This document shows positions 20,972 through 30,076 of a DNA stretch of 64,000 nucleotides, in pieces. Each line of letters starts with the position of its first letter. Positions within the stretch are counted from its first letter, which is position 1. Source of the DNA: Vibrio syngnathi. GTDB taxonomy: Bacteria; Pseudomonadota; Gammaproteobacteria; Enterobacterales; Vibrionaceae. The position numbers and the translations under genes were made by a program. The stretch is from NCBI RefSeq assembly GCF_002119525.1, contig NZ_CP017916.1, forward strand, positions 1,116,001 to 1,180,000, read 5' to 3'. Under the pieces are notes generated by a model. The model was not told the origin of the DNA, did no database searches, and saw only the letters and a program-made list of their open reading frames with translations.

Positions 20972-22189
20972 ATGGCTGGTGTATTGGGAATGATTCTTGC
21001 TGGTGGTGAAGGCTCTCGCTTAAGACCTTTGACTGAATCTCGCAGCAAACCCTCGGTTCCTTTCGGTGGTAGTTACCGCTTAATTGATTTCGCTTTGAAC
21101 AACTTCGTTAATGCTGATCTTATGAAGATCTACGTATTAACACAATTTAAGTCACAATCTCTGTTCCACCACATGAAAAAAGGTTGGAATATCAGTGGCA
21201 TCACAGATCGTTTTATCGACCCAATTCCTGCGCAAATGCGTAAAGGAAAGCGTTGGTATGAAGGCACAGCAGATGCTATCTACCAAAATATGGGCTTTAT
21301 GGAGCGGGAAGAACCTGATCAAGTCTGTATTTTTGGTTCTGACCATATCTATAAAATGGACATCAAACAAATGCTTGATTTCCATAAAGAAAAGAAAGCA
21401 GCGTTAACCGTCTCTGCACTGCGAATGCCGCTTGCTGAAGCATCAGAGTTCGGTGTTATCGAGGTGGATGCTGACGGCCGTATGATTGGCTTTGAAGAGA
21501 AACCTGCAAATCCGAAGTCGATTCCGGGCGATCCAGAATCAGCGCTCGTTTCAATGGGCAACTACGTGTTCGAAGCGAAAGAGCTTTTTGCTGAACTAAC
21601 GGAAGATGCTGATAGAGAAGGTTCGACACACGATTTCGGCAAAGACATTATTCCAAACATGTTCCCACGTGGTGATGTGTTTGTTTATGATTTCAGCACC
21701 AACCGTATTACTGGTGAGAAAGAAGAAGTTTACTGGCGCGATGTAGGTACGATTGACGCGTACTGGCAAGCGCACATGGACCTTCTTAAGAAAGATGCGC
21801 CATTCTCGCTATACAACCGTAAATGGCCGCTACACACTTATTACCCGCCACTACCACCCGCTACGTTTACTGATTCGGCAAATGGTCGAATTCAGATCAT
21901 TGATAGCCTTGTGTGTAGCGGTAGTTATGTACGTGGTTCGCGTATTGAAAAGAGTGTATTGGGCTTCCGCAGCAATATCGCATCAGCGTGTGATATTAGC
22001 GAAAGTATCTTACTCGGTGATGTAAAAGTGGGTGAGGGTTGTATCCTGCGCCGCGTTATCATTGATAAAGATGCAGATATCGCACCGGGTACACAGATTG
22101 GTGTGAATCTGACAGAAGACAAAAAGCATTACCACGTATCTGACGATGGTGTTGTAGTGATTTCTAAAGGAGCACGAGTTGGTTACTAA
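20972..22189 (+). CDS. glgC: Glucose-1-phosphate adenylyltransferase (ADP-glucose pyrophosphorylase)
   Basis: This 405-residue enzyme makes ADP-glucose, the committed step of bacterial glycogen synthesis. The start MAGVLGMILAGG at 20972 follows a TGGAGAA ribosome-binding site, and upstream in-frame codons would include that site. The nucleotide motif MILAGGEGSRLRPLT, SKPSVPFGG, the WYEGTADA loop and FGSDHIYKMD are present. The C-terminal third is a left-handed beta-helix with hexapeptide repeats. It overlaps glgA by 11 bases, so translation of the two is coupled. Confidence 0.96.
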   Translation: MAGVLGMILAGGEGSRLRPLTESRSKPSVPFGGSYRLIDFALNNFVNADLMKIYVLTQFKSQSLFHHMKKGWNISGITDRFIDPIPAQMRKGKRWYEGTADAIYQNMGFMEREEPDQVCIFGSDHIYKMDIKQMLDFHKEKKAALTVSALRMPLAEASEFGVIEVDADGRMIGFEEKPANPKSIPGDPESALVSMGNYVFEAKELFAELTEDADREGSTHDFGKDIIPNMFPRGDVFVYDFSTNRITGEKEEVYWRDVGTIDAYWQAHMDLLKKDAPFSLYNRKWPLHTYYPPLPPATFTDSANGRIQIIDSLVCSGSYVRGSRIEKSVLGFRSNIASACDISESILLGDVKVGEGCILRRVIIDKDADIAPGTQIGVNLTEDKKHYHVSDDGVVVISKGARVGY

Positions 22190-23633
22190 GACTCTCTCGG
22201 TACTTTTTGTAGCGTCTGAAGTTGAAGGCTTGATCAAAAGTGGTGGCTTGGCTGACGTAGCCAAGGCACTGCCAAAAGCGTTACAAACACTCGAACAAGA
22301 TGTTCGAGTGACCATCCCTGCTTATAGAAACATTCCGAACATTGGTTCTGCTGAAGTTATTTTGTCAACCGAGCTCGATCATTGGCCTCACACTGCTTAT
22401 CAAGTCAAAAAGTTGAGTGTCGAAGGTGTTCAAGTCTTCGCTATTGAATGTGCCAAGTATTTCGACCGCCCTGAAATGTACGCAGAGAACAATCAAGCGT
22501 ATGCCGATAACGGAGAGCGCTTCTCGTTCTTCAGTACGGCTTGTTTGGATATGCTTCCTAAGCTCGCGTTCCAACCTGATATCATTCATGCAAATGACTG
22601 GCACACAGGTTTTGTGCCTTTCTTGCTTAAATCACGTTATCAACAACACGATTTCTTTGAAAATACGCGCAGTGTTATCTCGATTCACAACGCAGTTTTC
22701 AAAGGTGTGTTCGCATACGATGAACTGCAGTTTCTACCAGAAATGCATAGCTACAATGTGCCTGAAGCTTCAGTGAGTGACACGCATGTCACTATGCTGA
22801 GAGCCGGCGTGATGTGTGCTGATAAGGTCAATGCAGTAAGCCCAACCTACGCAGAAGAGCTGAAAACGGAGTTAGGTAGCCATGGCATGGCAGCAGAGTT
22901 CCAACATCGTTCGGCAGACTTATTTGGAATTCTCAACGGTTGTGATTACGGAGCTTGGAACCCGGAAACAGACGCTTTCCTTCCTCGTAAATTCAAAGCG
23001 ACGAAACACAGCATGACTCGTGGGAAATCAGCTTGTAAGCAAAAACTGCAACAAGATGTTGGCTTACCCGTTACCGATTGTGCGGTTTATGGCATGGTTT
23101 GCCGTCTGACCAACCAAAAAGGCGTTCATTACTTACTGCCGATCATCGAGCAGTTTTTGAAAAACGATCTTCAGATCGTGATTGTCGGTACTGGTGATCC
23201 GGTTTTGGCGAGTCAATTGAAAGAGTTATCCGCACTTCATTCAGACAAGTTTTCATTCGTAGAAGCCTACAATAATGAGCTGGCGCATTTGGTTGAAGCG
23301 GGTTCTGATTTCTTCTTGATGCCTTCTGAATTTGAGCCTTGTGGCTTGAACCAAATCTACAGCATGGCTTACGGCACTTTACCGATTGTGCGCTCTGTCG
23401 GGGGGTTAAAGGATAGCGTCAATGACTACGATCAGGATCCCGAGATAGCGACCGGCTTTGCTTTTGAAGAGCCAACACCGCAAGCATTACTAGCGGTATT
23501 ACATCGTTCATTACTACTTTATGCACAAAATCCATCTGAAATTAAGCGCGTTCAGCTTTACGCGATGCAGCAAGATTTTAGTTGGGAGGATGCAGCAAAA
23601 GAATATCTTACGATGTACCATTCTGCATTTTAA
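22179..23633 (+). CDS. glgA: Glycogen synthase
   Basis: A 484-residue GT5 (GT-B fold) enzyme that transfers glucose from ADP-glucose to growing alpha-1,4-glucan. The substrate motif KSGGLADV, usually KVGGLADV, is at about residues 20-27, and the C-terminal motif EPCGLNQIYSMAYGTLPIVRSVGGL is intact. I use the TTG at 22179 as start: it follows AAAGGAG by seven bases and lies inside the glgC end. No glgB, glgX or glgP is next to the pair, so branching and breakdown genes must lie elsewhere. Confidence 0.95.
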   Translation: MVTKTLSVLFVASEVEGLIKSGGLADVAKALPKALQTLEQDVRVTIPAYRNIPNIGSAEVILSTELDHWPHTAYQVKKLSVEGVQVFAIECAKYFDRPEMYAENNQAYADNGERFSFFSTACLDMLPKLAFQPDIIHANDWHTGFVPFLLKSRYQQHDFFENTRSVISIHNAVFKGVFAYDELQFLPEMHSYNVPEASVSDTHVTMLRAGVMCADKVNAVSPTYAEELKTELGSHGMAAEFQHRSADLFGILNGCDYGAWNPETDAFLPRKFKATKHSMTRGKSACKQKLQQDVGLPVTDCAVYGMVCRLTNQKGVHYLLPIIEQFLKNDLQIVIVGTGDPVLASQLKELSALHSDKFSFVEAYNNELAHLVEAGSDFFLMPSEFEPCGLNQIYSMAYGTLPIVRSVGGLKDSVNDYDQDPEIATGFAFEEPTPQALLAVLHRSLLLYAQNPSEIKRVQLYAMQQDFSWEDAAKEYLTMYHSAF

Positions 23634-23687
23634 CGTGTTGACTTAGCTTTAAAATTCAGTTGTTGAATAACAACAGCTCATAATAAA

Positions 23688-23720
23688 AGAAGGCGCTCTG
23701 ATAGTAGAGTGCCTTTTTGT
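23688..23720 (+). terminator. Terminator of glgCA
   Basis: Stem AGGCGCTCT / AGAGTGCCT (one G-U pair), followed by TTTTTGTTTT. Confidence 0.85.
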
Positions 23721-23916
23721 TTTCTGGTCAGATCACATCACGTTTACGAAGAGAAAGCTTGCAAACTCATTTTAGTCAGGTAGAAAAGGTGGTCAGGTAT
23801 TCACATGACTAGTGTTGGGTTTGACACTATTATCACTTAAAATTCTTAATTGCGTGATATCCTTAGTCATCGCCTTGTGATGAGGCTTAGCTCCATAAAT
23901 AAATTAAGCGATAGGT

Positions 23917-24714
23917 ATGTCTGAGAGTTTATTATTTCATAAAACATTTACTCACCCTACGAGCGATGAGTGGGTTGTGTTTGTGCATGGCGCCGGAGGC
24001 AGTTCCTCCATTTGGTTTAAGCAGATCAAAGCCTATAAACAGCATTTCAACTTGCTTCTCATTGACTTGAGAGGGCATGGTAAATCAGACAATATACTTA
24101 AAGATCTGATTTCGAACCGTTATACGTTCAAATCAGTAACGCTCGATATACTTAAAGTGTTAGATCATCTAAAAATCCGATCCGCACACTTTGTAGGCAT
24201 GTCTTTGGGTACGATTATCGTTCGCAACGTGGCTGAATTGGCGGCAAGCCGAGTACGTTCGATGGTGCTTGGTGGTGCCGTTACTAAACTTAACACTCGT
24301 TCTCAAGTCTTAATCAAATTAGGAAACTTGAGTAAGCACATCATTCCTTATATGTGGTTATATAGCCTTTTTGCTTATGTTGTGATGCCGCAAAAAAGTC
24401 AGAAAGAATCACGTCACCTATTTATCCGCGAAGCTAAAAAGCTGTGCCAAAAAGAATTTAAACGCTGGTTTATCCTAACTGCTGATGTAAACCCTCTTAT
24501 GAAGTACTTCAAAGATAGAGAGTTGCCGATCCCAACCCTTTATTTGATGGGAGAACGTGACTACATGTTCATCAAGCCCGTAAAAGAGATGGTTGCAGCG
24601 CACGAGTCGAGTGAGTTAGTGGAAATAGCGAATTGCGGACATGTGTGTAATGTAGAAAACCCTGAAGAGTTCAACCAACGCTCTATCGCGTTTATTCAAA
24701 AGCAAATTCAGTGA
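23917..24714 (+). CDS. Alpha/beta hydrolase
   Basis: A 265-residue alpha/beta hydrolase-fold protein. The oxyanion motif HGAGG is at 24-28, the nucleophile elbow GMSLGT puts Ser at 96, and Asp215 (GERDYMF) and His242 (NCGHVCN) complete a catalytic triad. There is no signal peptide, so it acts in the cytoplasm. The cap region (about 125-195) is basic and carries a hydrophobic stretch, IIPYMWLYSLFAYVVM, which may bind a lipid-like or acyl substrate or a membrane. No substrate can be assigned. It is monocistronic between two terminators. Confidence 0.85.
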   Translation: MSESLLFHKTFTHPTSDEWVVFVHGAGGSSSIWFKQIKAYKQHFNLLLIDLRGHGKSDNILKDLISNRYTFKSVTLDILKVLDHLKIRSAHFVGMSLGTIIVRNVAELAASRVRSMVLGGAVTKLNTRSQVLIKLGNLSKHIIPYMWLYSLFAYVVMPQKSQKESRHLFIREAKKLCQKEFKRWFILTADVNPLMKYFKDRELPIPTLYLMGERDYMFIKPVKEMVAAHESSELVEIANCGHVCNVENPEEFNQRSIAFIQKQIQ

Positions 24715-24755
24715 TTCTCTAGATCCTTGATCAGAACATACTTGAATAGAATTGA

Positions 24756-24796
24756 AATAAAAACGGGAAGCTAATAATAGCTTCCCGTTTTTATTT
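24756..24796. terminator. Bidirectional terminator, hydrolase / DUF2007 gene
   Basis: A perfect 13-bp stem AAACGGGAAGCTA / TAGCTTCCCGTTT with a four-base loop and A and T tracts on its two sides. Confidence 0.92.
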
Positions 24797-24824
24797 TGAG
24801 GGAGGAGTATCGTTCGTTATGTTT

Positions 24825-25142
24825 TTATTCTGGTGATGCAGCACCGCACTGCCAACAAGACCCGAATTGTGCTTCATTGATTTCATGACACTCACCACAA
24901 CGCCACTCTTCATAGATGATCGAATCTTGCTGTTTTTGGTAGTCATTGACGATCGTACGGGCTTTGTTAGCGAGCTCTGGCTCATATAACCATACGTAAG
25001 GGTCTGTATCTTCAGTAAATGGGATTTCCCCTTTTAAACCAAACAAACCCTCACCACGGACTTCACACGCAATATTCTCACTTTCTAACAATCCACAGAT
25101 GATATGAGCTTCTGTCGGATTCGATGCACTGAAGATTTTCAT
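24825..25142 (-). CDS. DUF2007 domain protein with C-terminal zinc ribbon
   Basis: A 105-residue protein. Residues 1-70 fit the DUF2007 (putative signal-transducing) fold: KIFSASNPTEAHIICGLLES, then an acidic segment with WLYEPELANKA. Residues 80-99 form a zinc ribbon with Cys at 82, 85, 96 and 99 (CxxC-x10-CxxC, RanBP2-like, with a Trp before the first Cys). DUF2007 domains are ferredoxin-like and related to PII-type folds. The function is unknown. It lies upstream of the TVP38-family gene on the same strand, 60 bases away. Confidence 0.82.
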   Translation of the reverse strand: MKIFSASNPTEAHIICGLLESENIACEVRGEGLFGLKGEIPFTEDTDPYVWLYEPELANKARTIVNDYQKQQDSIIYEEWRCGECHEINEAQFGSCWQCGAASPE

Positions 25143-25205
25143 TGAAATAGAACCTTATTTGGCTGCATGCATTATTTAGCTATATAAGTTATTTAGTTAT
25201 ATTCG

Positions 25206-25886
25206 TTACTCAGCGACAGGTGCTGAGCGAAATTTATTCATCAACCATTTGGCAATAATTGGGAACACACCCAGTAAGGCAAATGACAACAGTACTGAGG
25301 GAGACACGATACCCGAAAGTGAATCAATTTCTGCGAGTTGAGTTCCGGCATTCAAGAAAACGGCAGTACCCGGCAACATCCCGATTTGACTTGTAATGTA
25401 GTAACGACTAACCGACATCGGTGTTAGACCCATCAACAGATTAATAAGGAAGAATGGGAACACGGGAATTAGACGCAGAGAAAACAAGTAAAATGCGCCA
25501 TCTTTTTCAACGCCTTTATTGATGGTGGCTAACTTGTCACCAAACTTGGTTTGGATCCAGTCACGTAACAAGTAACGGCTACTTAAGAAGGCGAGGGTTG
25601 CACCAATGGCACTTGCAAAGGACACCAGTAGTAAACTGTTCCAGAAACCAAACAGCGCAGCGCCTAACAGCGTAACAACGGCAGCGCCAGGAATTGAGAA
25701 AGCCGTAATCATGACATAAGCGACAAAGTAGATAGCGGCAGCGGCAATGAAATTGCTCTCGATGTAGTCATTCAAAACAGCTTGTTGGGCTTTCGCATTT
25801 TCAAGCGTTAAGTACTGGCCGAAATTGACGCCTAACAAGACGATGGTTATGACCAACACAATACCCAATATCATTTTTTTACTCAT
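25206..25886 (-). CDS. TVP38/TMEM64 (VTT/DedA-like) membrane protein
   Basis: A 226-residue inner-membrane protein with about six hydrophobic segments. The start at 25886 follows AGAGGAAG and gives MSKKMILGIVLV, so the upstream in-frame extension is rejected. The SIPGAA re-entrant motif (64-69), a glycine-rich stretch and the FSLRLIPVFPFFLINLLMG signature (about 135-153) define the VTT domain. Relatives flip or transport lipids such as undecaprenyl phosphate or phosphatidylethanolamine, but the substrate here is not known. The leader contains a 21-bp tandem duplication. Confidence 0.87.
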   Translation of the reverse strand: MSKKMILGIVLVITIVLLGVNFGQYLTLENAKAQQAVLNDYIESNFIAAAAIYFVAYVMITAFSIPGAAVVTLLGAALFGFWNSLLLVSFASAIGATLAFLSSRYLLRDWIQTKFGDKLATINKGVEKDGAFYLFSLRLIPVFPFFLINLLMGLTPMSVSRYYITSQIGMLPGTAVFLNAGTQLAEIDSLSGIVSPSVLLSFALLGVFPIIAKWLMNKFRSAPVAE

Positions 25887-25901
25887 TGATACTTCCTCTA
25901 A

Positions 25902-25943
25902 ATTTTCAATGCATACCATTAGTTTTTCAATGTATACCATTAG
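25902..25943. repeat. 21-bp tandem duplication in the TVP38-gene leader
   Basis: Two adjacent 21-bp units (25902-25922 and 25923-25943) share TTTTCAATG.ATACCATTAG. They lie 16 to 57 bases upstream of the start codon at 25886. Confidence 0.85.
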
Positions 25944-25985
25944 TATAGATAGACAGGCAAAGCATAGAATAACTTTCACCAGATA

Positions 25986-26013
25986 TAAAAAAAGCCGCAA
26001 AAATGCGGCTTAA
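25986..26013 (-). terminator. Terminator of tfoY
   Basis: Stem AAGCCGCA / TGCGGCTT, followed on the minus strand by seven T. Confidence 0.85.
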
Positions 26014-26040
26014 TTATCTAGATAGTTTGCACTGACAATG

Positions 26041-26631
26041 TTAATTGACGTGATTGATAAGCTCTTCACGACGTTGCTGCGGTATAACAGACCAATGTGT
26101 ACCATTGATCGCGCCTTCTAGCGCCCATAACAGTTCAATACTGACAGAAGACGCATGCGATTCTTTGATGGCGTTAAATGCGTTTACAGAGCCAGATTCA
26201 TATAAACGTTCTACAGAATCGATCCCTGCCTTTTTCAACATCCGCTCGGTGGCGAGTCGAAGGTTAGGCAGATCTTTGAGTCGAGTTGGTTTAGCAGAAG
26301 ATTGTTCAGCTTTCTCTTCTTTAGCAAAACCTAGAGACGTAGTCGCAAGCTGCAAGATTTTCTCTTGGTCTTGCCATAAGCCTTCAGGTAAAGCGAAATA
26401 TTTAGTAACGACAGGAAAACCACGTTTTTTGTAGACGTATGGTTGAAATCCTTGTTGTTCGAATTGTTGCGTTGTGCATTTGTCAGATCGTATATGCAAC
26501 TGGTCATTCACAACCAGGGCAAACATTGTGTCATCAGCAAAAAGCCCGAATCCACCAAACATTGAGCGTGACTTAATTTTTCCTAGGGGCTCAAATAATT
26601 TCATTGAGTCCTTTAGTATCGGTTTATCCAT
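26041..26631 (-). CDS. tfoY: TfoX/Sxy family regulator TfoY
   Basis: A 196-residue protein with two domains: TfoX_N (about 1-105, with [20 protein letters not shown]) and a C-terminal helix-hairpin-helix-like TfoX_C (about 120-190, with [17 protein letters not shown]). The family acts with CRP on competence and related genes. I call it TfoY rather than TfoX because it is preceded by a cyclic-di-GMP riboswitch and followed upstream by purR, torD and torR, as at VC1722 in V. cholerae. There TfoY promotes type VI secretion and motility at low c-di-GMP. Confidence 0.92.
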   Translation of the reverse strand: MDKPILKDSMKLFEPLGKIKSRSMFGGFGLFADDTMFALVVNDQLHIRSDKCTTQQFEQQGFQPYVYKKRGFPVVTKYFALPEGLWQDQEKILQLATTSLGFAKEEKAEQSSAKPTRLKDLPNLRLATERMLKKAGIDSVERLYESGSVNAFNAIKESHASSVSIELLWALEGAINGTHWSVIPQQRREELINHVN

Positions 26632-26756
26632 GTTATTTATCTCGGTGTATTTGAACTACGCCACCAAATAAGCAGGTCCGAGAGATTAGCAAAATGTTGC
26701 AATTAAATTGTCAATAGGCTGTAAATTACTAAAGTATTAGCAGTTACTGCATTTTG

Positions 26757-26843
26757 CCATCGGTAACCCCGCTACCATACCAACGAGTGGTTTAGGCCGG
26801 AAGCTTTGCGTCCCACTTTTTCAAGTGGTTTGCCCTGTGCGTG
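26757..26843 (-). ncRNA. Cyclic-di-GMP-I (GEMM-I) riboswitch, Vc2 type
   Basis: Read on the minus strand, the 87-base aptamer opens with CACGCACAGGGCAAACC and contains the conserved GGGACGCAAAGC, the CCGGCCUAAACC core and a final GUAGCGGGGUUACCGAUGG-like P1b/P3 side. It matches the Vc2 aptamer of V. cholerae almost base for base in the core as I recall it, with changes only in the tetraloop and P3 loop. It lies about 125 bases upstream of tfoY and should control its expression in response to c-di-GMP. Confidence 0.96.
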
Positions 26844-26961
26844 ACTGGGTTATTAGAATAAAGTTTTTGTTGAATTAGGCTCACACTTCTTACTTGAAAA
26901 TGTGATATTGCTTCAATTAATGATCTTCGAATTATGCATGCAAGTGCATTTTGTTTGTTGA

Positions 26962-26990
26962 GAAAAAAAACGCACCTAAAGGTGCGCTTG
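26962..26990 (-). terminator. Terminator of purR
   Basis: Stem CGCACC / GGTGCG with a TAAA loop. On the minus strand it ends in eight T. Confidence 0.88.
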
Positions 26991-27014
26991 ATTAAACTAA
27001 ACTCATTACATCAA

Positions 27015-28019
27015 TTAATTTAACGTTTTAACTGTACTTCGTTCAACAATTTCAGGGTGCATTTCGAAGACGCGTTTTTCGTGGTCTTTGTCTTTTATAC
27101 GCTCTAGTAGTATTTCGAATGCATTTTTACCAACACGGCGCTTAGGTTGGTGAACCGTCGTTAACGGTGGAGAGAAGTATTCAGCCAATTCTATGTTGTC
27201 GTAACCGATCACTGAGATATCTTCAGGAATACGAATGCCTTTTTCTTGCAATCGGCTCATCAGTCCTAATGCCATCGTGTCGTTAAAACAGAATACAGCG
27301 GTAGGGCGATCTTCCATCTCAATGATTTGGTCAGCAGCAATCACAGCTGTGTCACATTCAAAGTTGCCTTCGATGATCATATTTTCATCGGCAGTAATCT
27401 TCGCTTCGTTGAGTGCGCGTTTGTAACCCGCGATGCGTTCAACACATGCCGCTTTGTCTAAGTGGCCACTTAAACAAGCAATCTTGGAGTGACCGTGCTC
27501 AATGAGGTACTTGGTCGCTAGGTAACCACCTTCCTCAGAGTTGTCGATGATCTTATCTGCTTGAGAACTCTCAGGGCCCCAATCCATAATTACTTTAGGG
27601 ATGTCAGCGTGACGGTCTAACATGCCTCTCAGTTCTTCAGTTAGGTCAGAACACATAACTAAGATGCCATCTACACGTTTCTCTGCAAGCATTCGAATGT
27701 AGTCACGTTGCTTCTCATAGATACCGCCCGTATTACACAGGATCAAAGTGTAACCTTGACGGTAGCAGTAGCTTTCAACACCATCGATAACTTCAGAGAA
27801 GAATAGGTTAGTTGATTGAGTAACTAGCATGCCGATAGTGCGGGTTGTATTGCACTTCAAACTACGAGCAACGGCACTTGGTGCATAGTTCAGTTCGTCT
27901 ACGGCTTTATTTACTTTTTCTTGCGTCGCTTCTGCAACAAAGCGAGTTTTGTTGATTACGTGAGAAACGGTTGTTGTTGATACGCCTGCTAAGCGAGCGA
28001 CATCTTTTATAGTGGCCAT
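27015..28019 (-). CDS. purR: HTH-type purine repressor PurR
   Basis: A 334-residue LacI-family regulator. The helix-turn-helix with hinge helix ([25 protein letters not shown], then [14 protein letters not shown]) occupies residues 1-59. A periplasmic-binding-protein-like domain follows (about 60-334) and ends ERSTVKTLN. In the family, hypoxanthine or guanine is the co-repressor for purine biosynthesis operons. N-terminal residues and length fit PurR better than other LacI members, and V. cholerae has purR at this position beside tfoY and torD. I found no full PurR box in its own upstream region. Confidence 0.9.
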   Translation of the reverse strand: MATIKDVARLAGVSTTTVSHVINKTRFVAEATQEKVNKAVDELNYAPSAVARSLKCNTTRTIGMLVTQSTNLFFSEVIDGVESYCYRQGYTLILCNTGGIYEKQRDYIRMLAEKRVDGILVMCSDLTEELRGMLDRHADIPKVIMDWGPESSQADKIIDNSEEGGYLATKYLIEHGHSKIACLSGHLDKAACVERIAGYKRALNEAKITADENMIIEGNFECDTAVIAADQIIEMEDRPTAVFCFNDTMALGLMSRLQEKGIRIPEDISVIGYDNIELAEYFSPPLTTVHQPKRRVGKNAFEILLERIKDKDHEKRVFEMHPEIVERSTVKTLN

Positions 28020-28125
28020 GGTTTTATCCTATTAGAAGCTACTTTCCCAAAGTACGGAATGAAGTAGCCGTTAAGCTACCTAACTAAGAGCTTAAATTTG
28101 TAGGGCTCTTTGGGTACTAAAGTGC

Positions 28126-28158
28126 TAAAAAACAAAAAACCGCTATTGAGCGGCTTGT
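28126..28158 (-). terminator. Hairpin with minus-strand T run upstream of purR
   Basis: Stem CCGCT / AGCGG at 28140-28153 with T-rich sequence after it on the minus strand. It is the second terminator-like element after torD. Confidence 0.55.
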
Positions 28159-28262
28159 CTTAACACCGAAATGCTCAAAACTATAATAAGCATAGCATTT
28201 CGTGAATGTTTCATATTTTATCGTTTGCGGTCACAATTTTAGACTGACTAGAAATTACTCGC

Positions 28263-28296
28263 AATAAAATTCACCCGGAAATCCGGGTGAATTGTC
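28263..28296 (-). terminator. Terminator of torD
   Basis: A perfect 12-bp stem AATTCACCCGGA / TCCGGGTGAATT with a two-base loop, 40 bases after the torD stop. Confidence 0.8.
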
Positions 28297-28335
28297 ACAT
28301 TCTTCTGAATTTATTTAACGAGTCATCCAATAAGC

Positions 28336-28983
28336 TTATTCACCAGCGAGGTATTGGGTGTCCAATTTGCAGAATGCAAGTAGCAGAGATGAGACTGAAG
28401 CGTAGAAACCGAATTCGTCAACGTCATGACATTTAACGTTGAACTTTGGTACCCAAGTAAGAAGTTGTTGTTCGATAAATTGCTGTTGAACAGCGAAGGA
28501 TTTCTCTAGTTCTTCTTCAAGTTCAGTTTCGTTCGAACGAATGATGAGATTACCTAGGAAATCGAGTTCGATAGCAATGTGGTCAGCTGGCTCTTTCAGG
28601 TCTTGGTTAACCACCAAGTTGTGTTTAGCCATGATCTCTTCCATATCTTTTGCTGGCTTATCGTTCAAAAGGCCAGTCTGGCCGATATACATAGAAGCGT
28701 AAGGAAGTGCGCCATGTTTATCAGTCTTTAAGAATAAGTCACAGAAGTCAGCAGACAATTCTAATTGAGCATCTTCACGTGTTTGTAGACGGTTTAGCGC
28801 ATCCACTAAGCTATCAATTGCCGGCTTTAGTGTTTCATTTTCGCCTAAACCAGTTAGGAAAGAACGAATTTCAACAGAGTGGTAGTGATCGAGTTCTTCT
28901 TGAGTGAGCTCTTTAGCGAACAAGCTTGATAGCCACCAGTATATTTCTGCTCGTTGTTCGTTGAATGCTTTCGTATCTTTCAT
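28336..28983 (-). CDS. torD: Molecular chaperone TorD
   Basis: A 215-residue all-helical TorD-family chaperone. It binds apo-TorA (trimethylamine N-oxide reductase), inserts the molybdenum cofactor and guards its Tat signal peptide. [17 protein letters not shown] carries the family motif ExxDH (about 134-150), and [18 protein letters not shown] is typical for TorD. It is divergent from torR. The torA and torC structural genes are not in this window. Confidence 0.93.
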   Translation of the reverse strand: MKDTKAFNEQRAEIYWWLSSLFAKELTQEELDHYHSVEIRSFLTGLGENETLKPAIDSLVDALNRLQTREDAQLELSADFCDLFLKTDKHGALPYASMYIGQTGLLNDKPAKDMEEIMAKHNLVVNQDLKEPADHIAIELDFLGNLIIRSNETELEEELEKSFAVQQQFIEQQLLTWVPKFNVKCHDVDEFGFYASVSSLLLAFCKLDTQYLAGE

Positions 28984-29270
28984 TTCTTAGATCCTGATTT
29001 AGTCTTGTGGTGTGTGTATACCTAGCATCGTCGAGTGATTTGGGTATAGGCACACCAAGGCTGAATAACAAGGTTATTTGCGAAACGCAAAGTTACTCGT
29101 TAGTAGTAATGCCTATATTGAATTGCGATGGGCGACAAATAGCAAGGTTTAAGATTGTCTTGTATCAAAAAAAAATCATGTTTCTGGCTTTTATCTTCTG
29201 TAGTACTAGAATTGTTACGAGTTATGAATAGAATGGTCAATGAAACTATTAAATAAGAAAAGTGGTGTAG

Positions 29271-29984
29271 ATGAGCTATCACGTATTAGTCGTAGAAGAT
29301 GATGTGGTAACCCGCAGTAAACTGGTTGGATATTTCCAGAATGAAGGTTACACAGTGAGCGAAGCTGAAAGCGGTGCTCAAATGAGAAAAATGTTAGAAG
29401 AAAATAACGTTGACCTCATTATGTTAGACATCAACTTGCCAGGCGAAGATGGATTGATGCTAACTCGCGAATTACGCAGTCAATCAGACATTGGCATAAT
29501 TTTAGTTACTGGACGCACGGATAGCATTGACAAGATCGTTGGCCTTGAAATGGGCGCTGATGATTACGTTACTAAACCTTTCGAACTTCGCGAGTTGTTG
29601 GTTCGAGTTAAAAACCTCTTGTGGCGCATTTCGGCGGCTCGTAAGACAGCAGCGGTTGCGGTAGAAGAAGCAGGAGACGAATCTGTGGTTCGTTTTGGTG
29701 AGTGGACGTTTGATATACCTCGCCGTGCATTAAGTAAGAATAACGAGCCGGTGAAATTGACCAAAGCGGAATATGAACTGTTGGTTGCGCTCTCTTCTTA
29801 CCCTAACCAAGTTTTAAGTCGTGAACGTATCTTGAATATGATCAGCCATCGAGTGGACGCGCCGAATGACCGCACTATTGACGTGTTAATCCGTCGTATG
29901 CGTGCAAAAATGGAGTTTGACCCTAAAAACCCACAAATTTTTGTGACAGTTCACGGTGAAGGTTACATGTTTGCTGGTGACTAA
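29271..29984 (+). CDS. torR: Response regulator TorR (OmpR family)
   Basis: A 237-residue two-component regulator. The receiver domain (1-120) has acidic residues at 9-11, the phospho-acceptor Asp53 in MLDINLPG, Thr near 81 and Lys in DDYVTKPF. A winged-helix OmpR-type DNA-binding domain (about 140-237) ends in VHGEGYMF. Together with divergent torD it points to TorR, which activates TMAO respiration genes. The sensor torS and binding protein torT are not adjacent. Confidence 0.92.
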   Translation: MSYHVLVVEDDVVTRSKLVGYFQNEGYTVSEAESGAQMRKMLEENNVDLIMLDINLPGEDGLMLTRELRSQSDIGIILVTGRTDSIDKIVGLEMGADDYVTKPFELRELLVRVKNLLWRISAARKTAAVAVEEAGDESVVRFGEWTFDIPRRALSKNNEPVKLTKAEYELLVALSSYPNQVLSRERILNMISHRVDAPNDRTIDVLIRRMRAKMEFDPKNPQIFVTVHGEGYMFAGD

Positions 29985-30025
29985 TTTCCCGTGGAAAGCT
30001 GGTTTCAGTAACGATACTTGAACGT

Positions 30026-30064
30026 AAAAAAAACCGAGACATCAATGATGCCTCGGTTTTTTTG
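30026..30064. terminator. Bidirectional terminator torR / elyC
   Basis: Stem AAACCGAGACATC pairs with GATGCCTCGGTTT (one mismatch), with A and T tracts on the two sides. Confidence 0.9.
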
Positions 30065-30076
30065 TTACTGAACTTT

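Larger units (their letters stand above)
26632..27014. other. 5' leader of tfoY and purR terminator region
   Basis: About 380 bases with no ORF. It contains the GEMM-I riboswitch and, to the right, the purR terminator. The tfoY promoter must lie between about 26850 and 26960 and I did not find a clear one. Confidence 0.55.
28020..28335. other. Intergenic region torD / purR
   Basis: About 315 bases without an ORF. It holds two minus-strand terminator-like hairpins and must carry the purR promoter. A half PurR-like box, CGTTTGCG, lies at about 28222, which is too little to call. Confidence 0.5.

Noticed and set aside
25887..26000. N-terminal extension of the TVP38-family protein with a repeated MVYIEKL/MVCIENL segment
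   Set aside because: The repeat is a 21-bp DNA duplication in the leader. A good ribosome-binding site precedes the start at 25886, and the family does not carry the extension.
28219..28232. PurR operator upstream of purR
   Set aside because: Only a half-site, CGTTTGCG, is present, and the inverted partner is missing.
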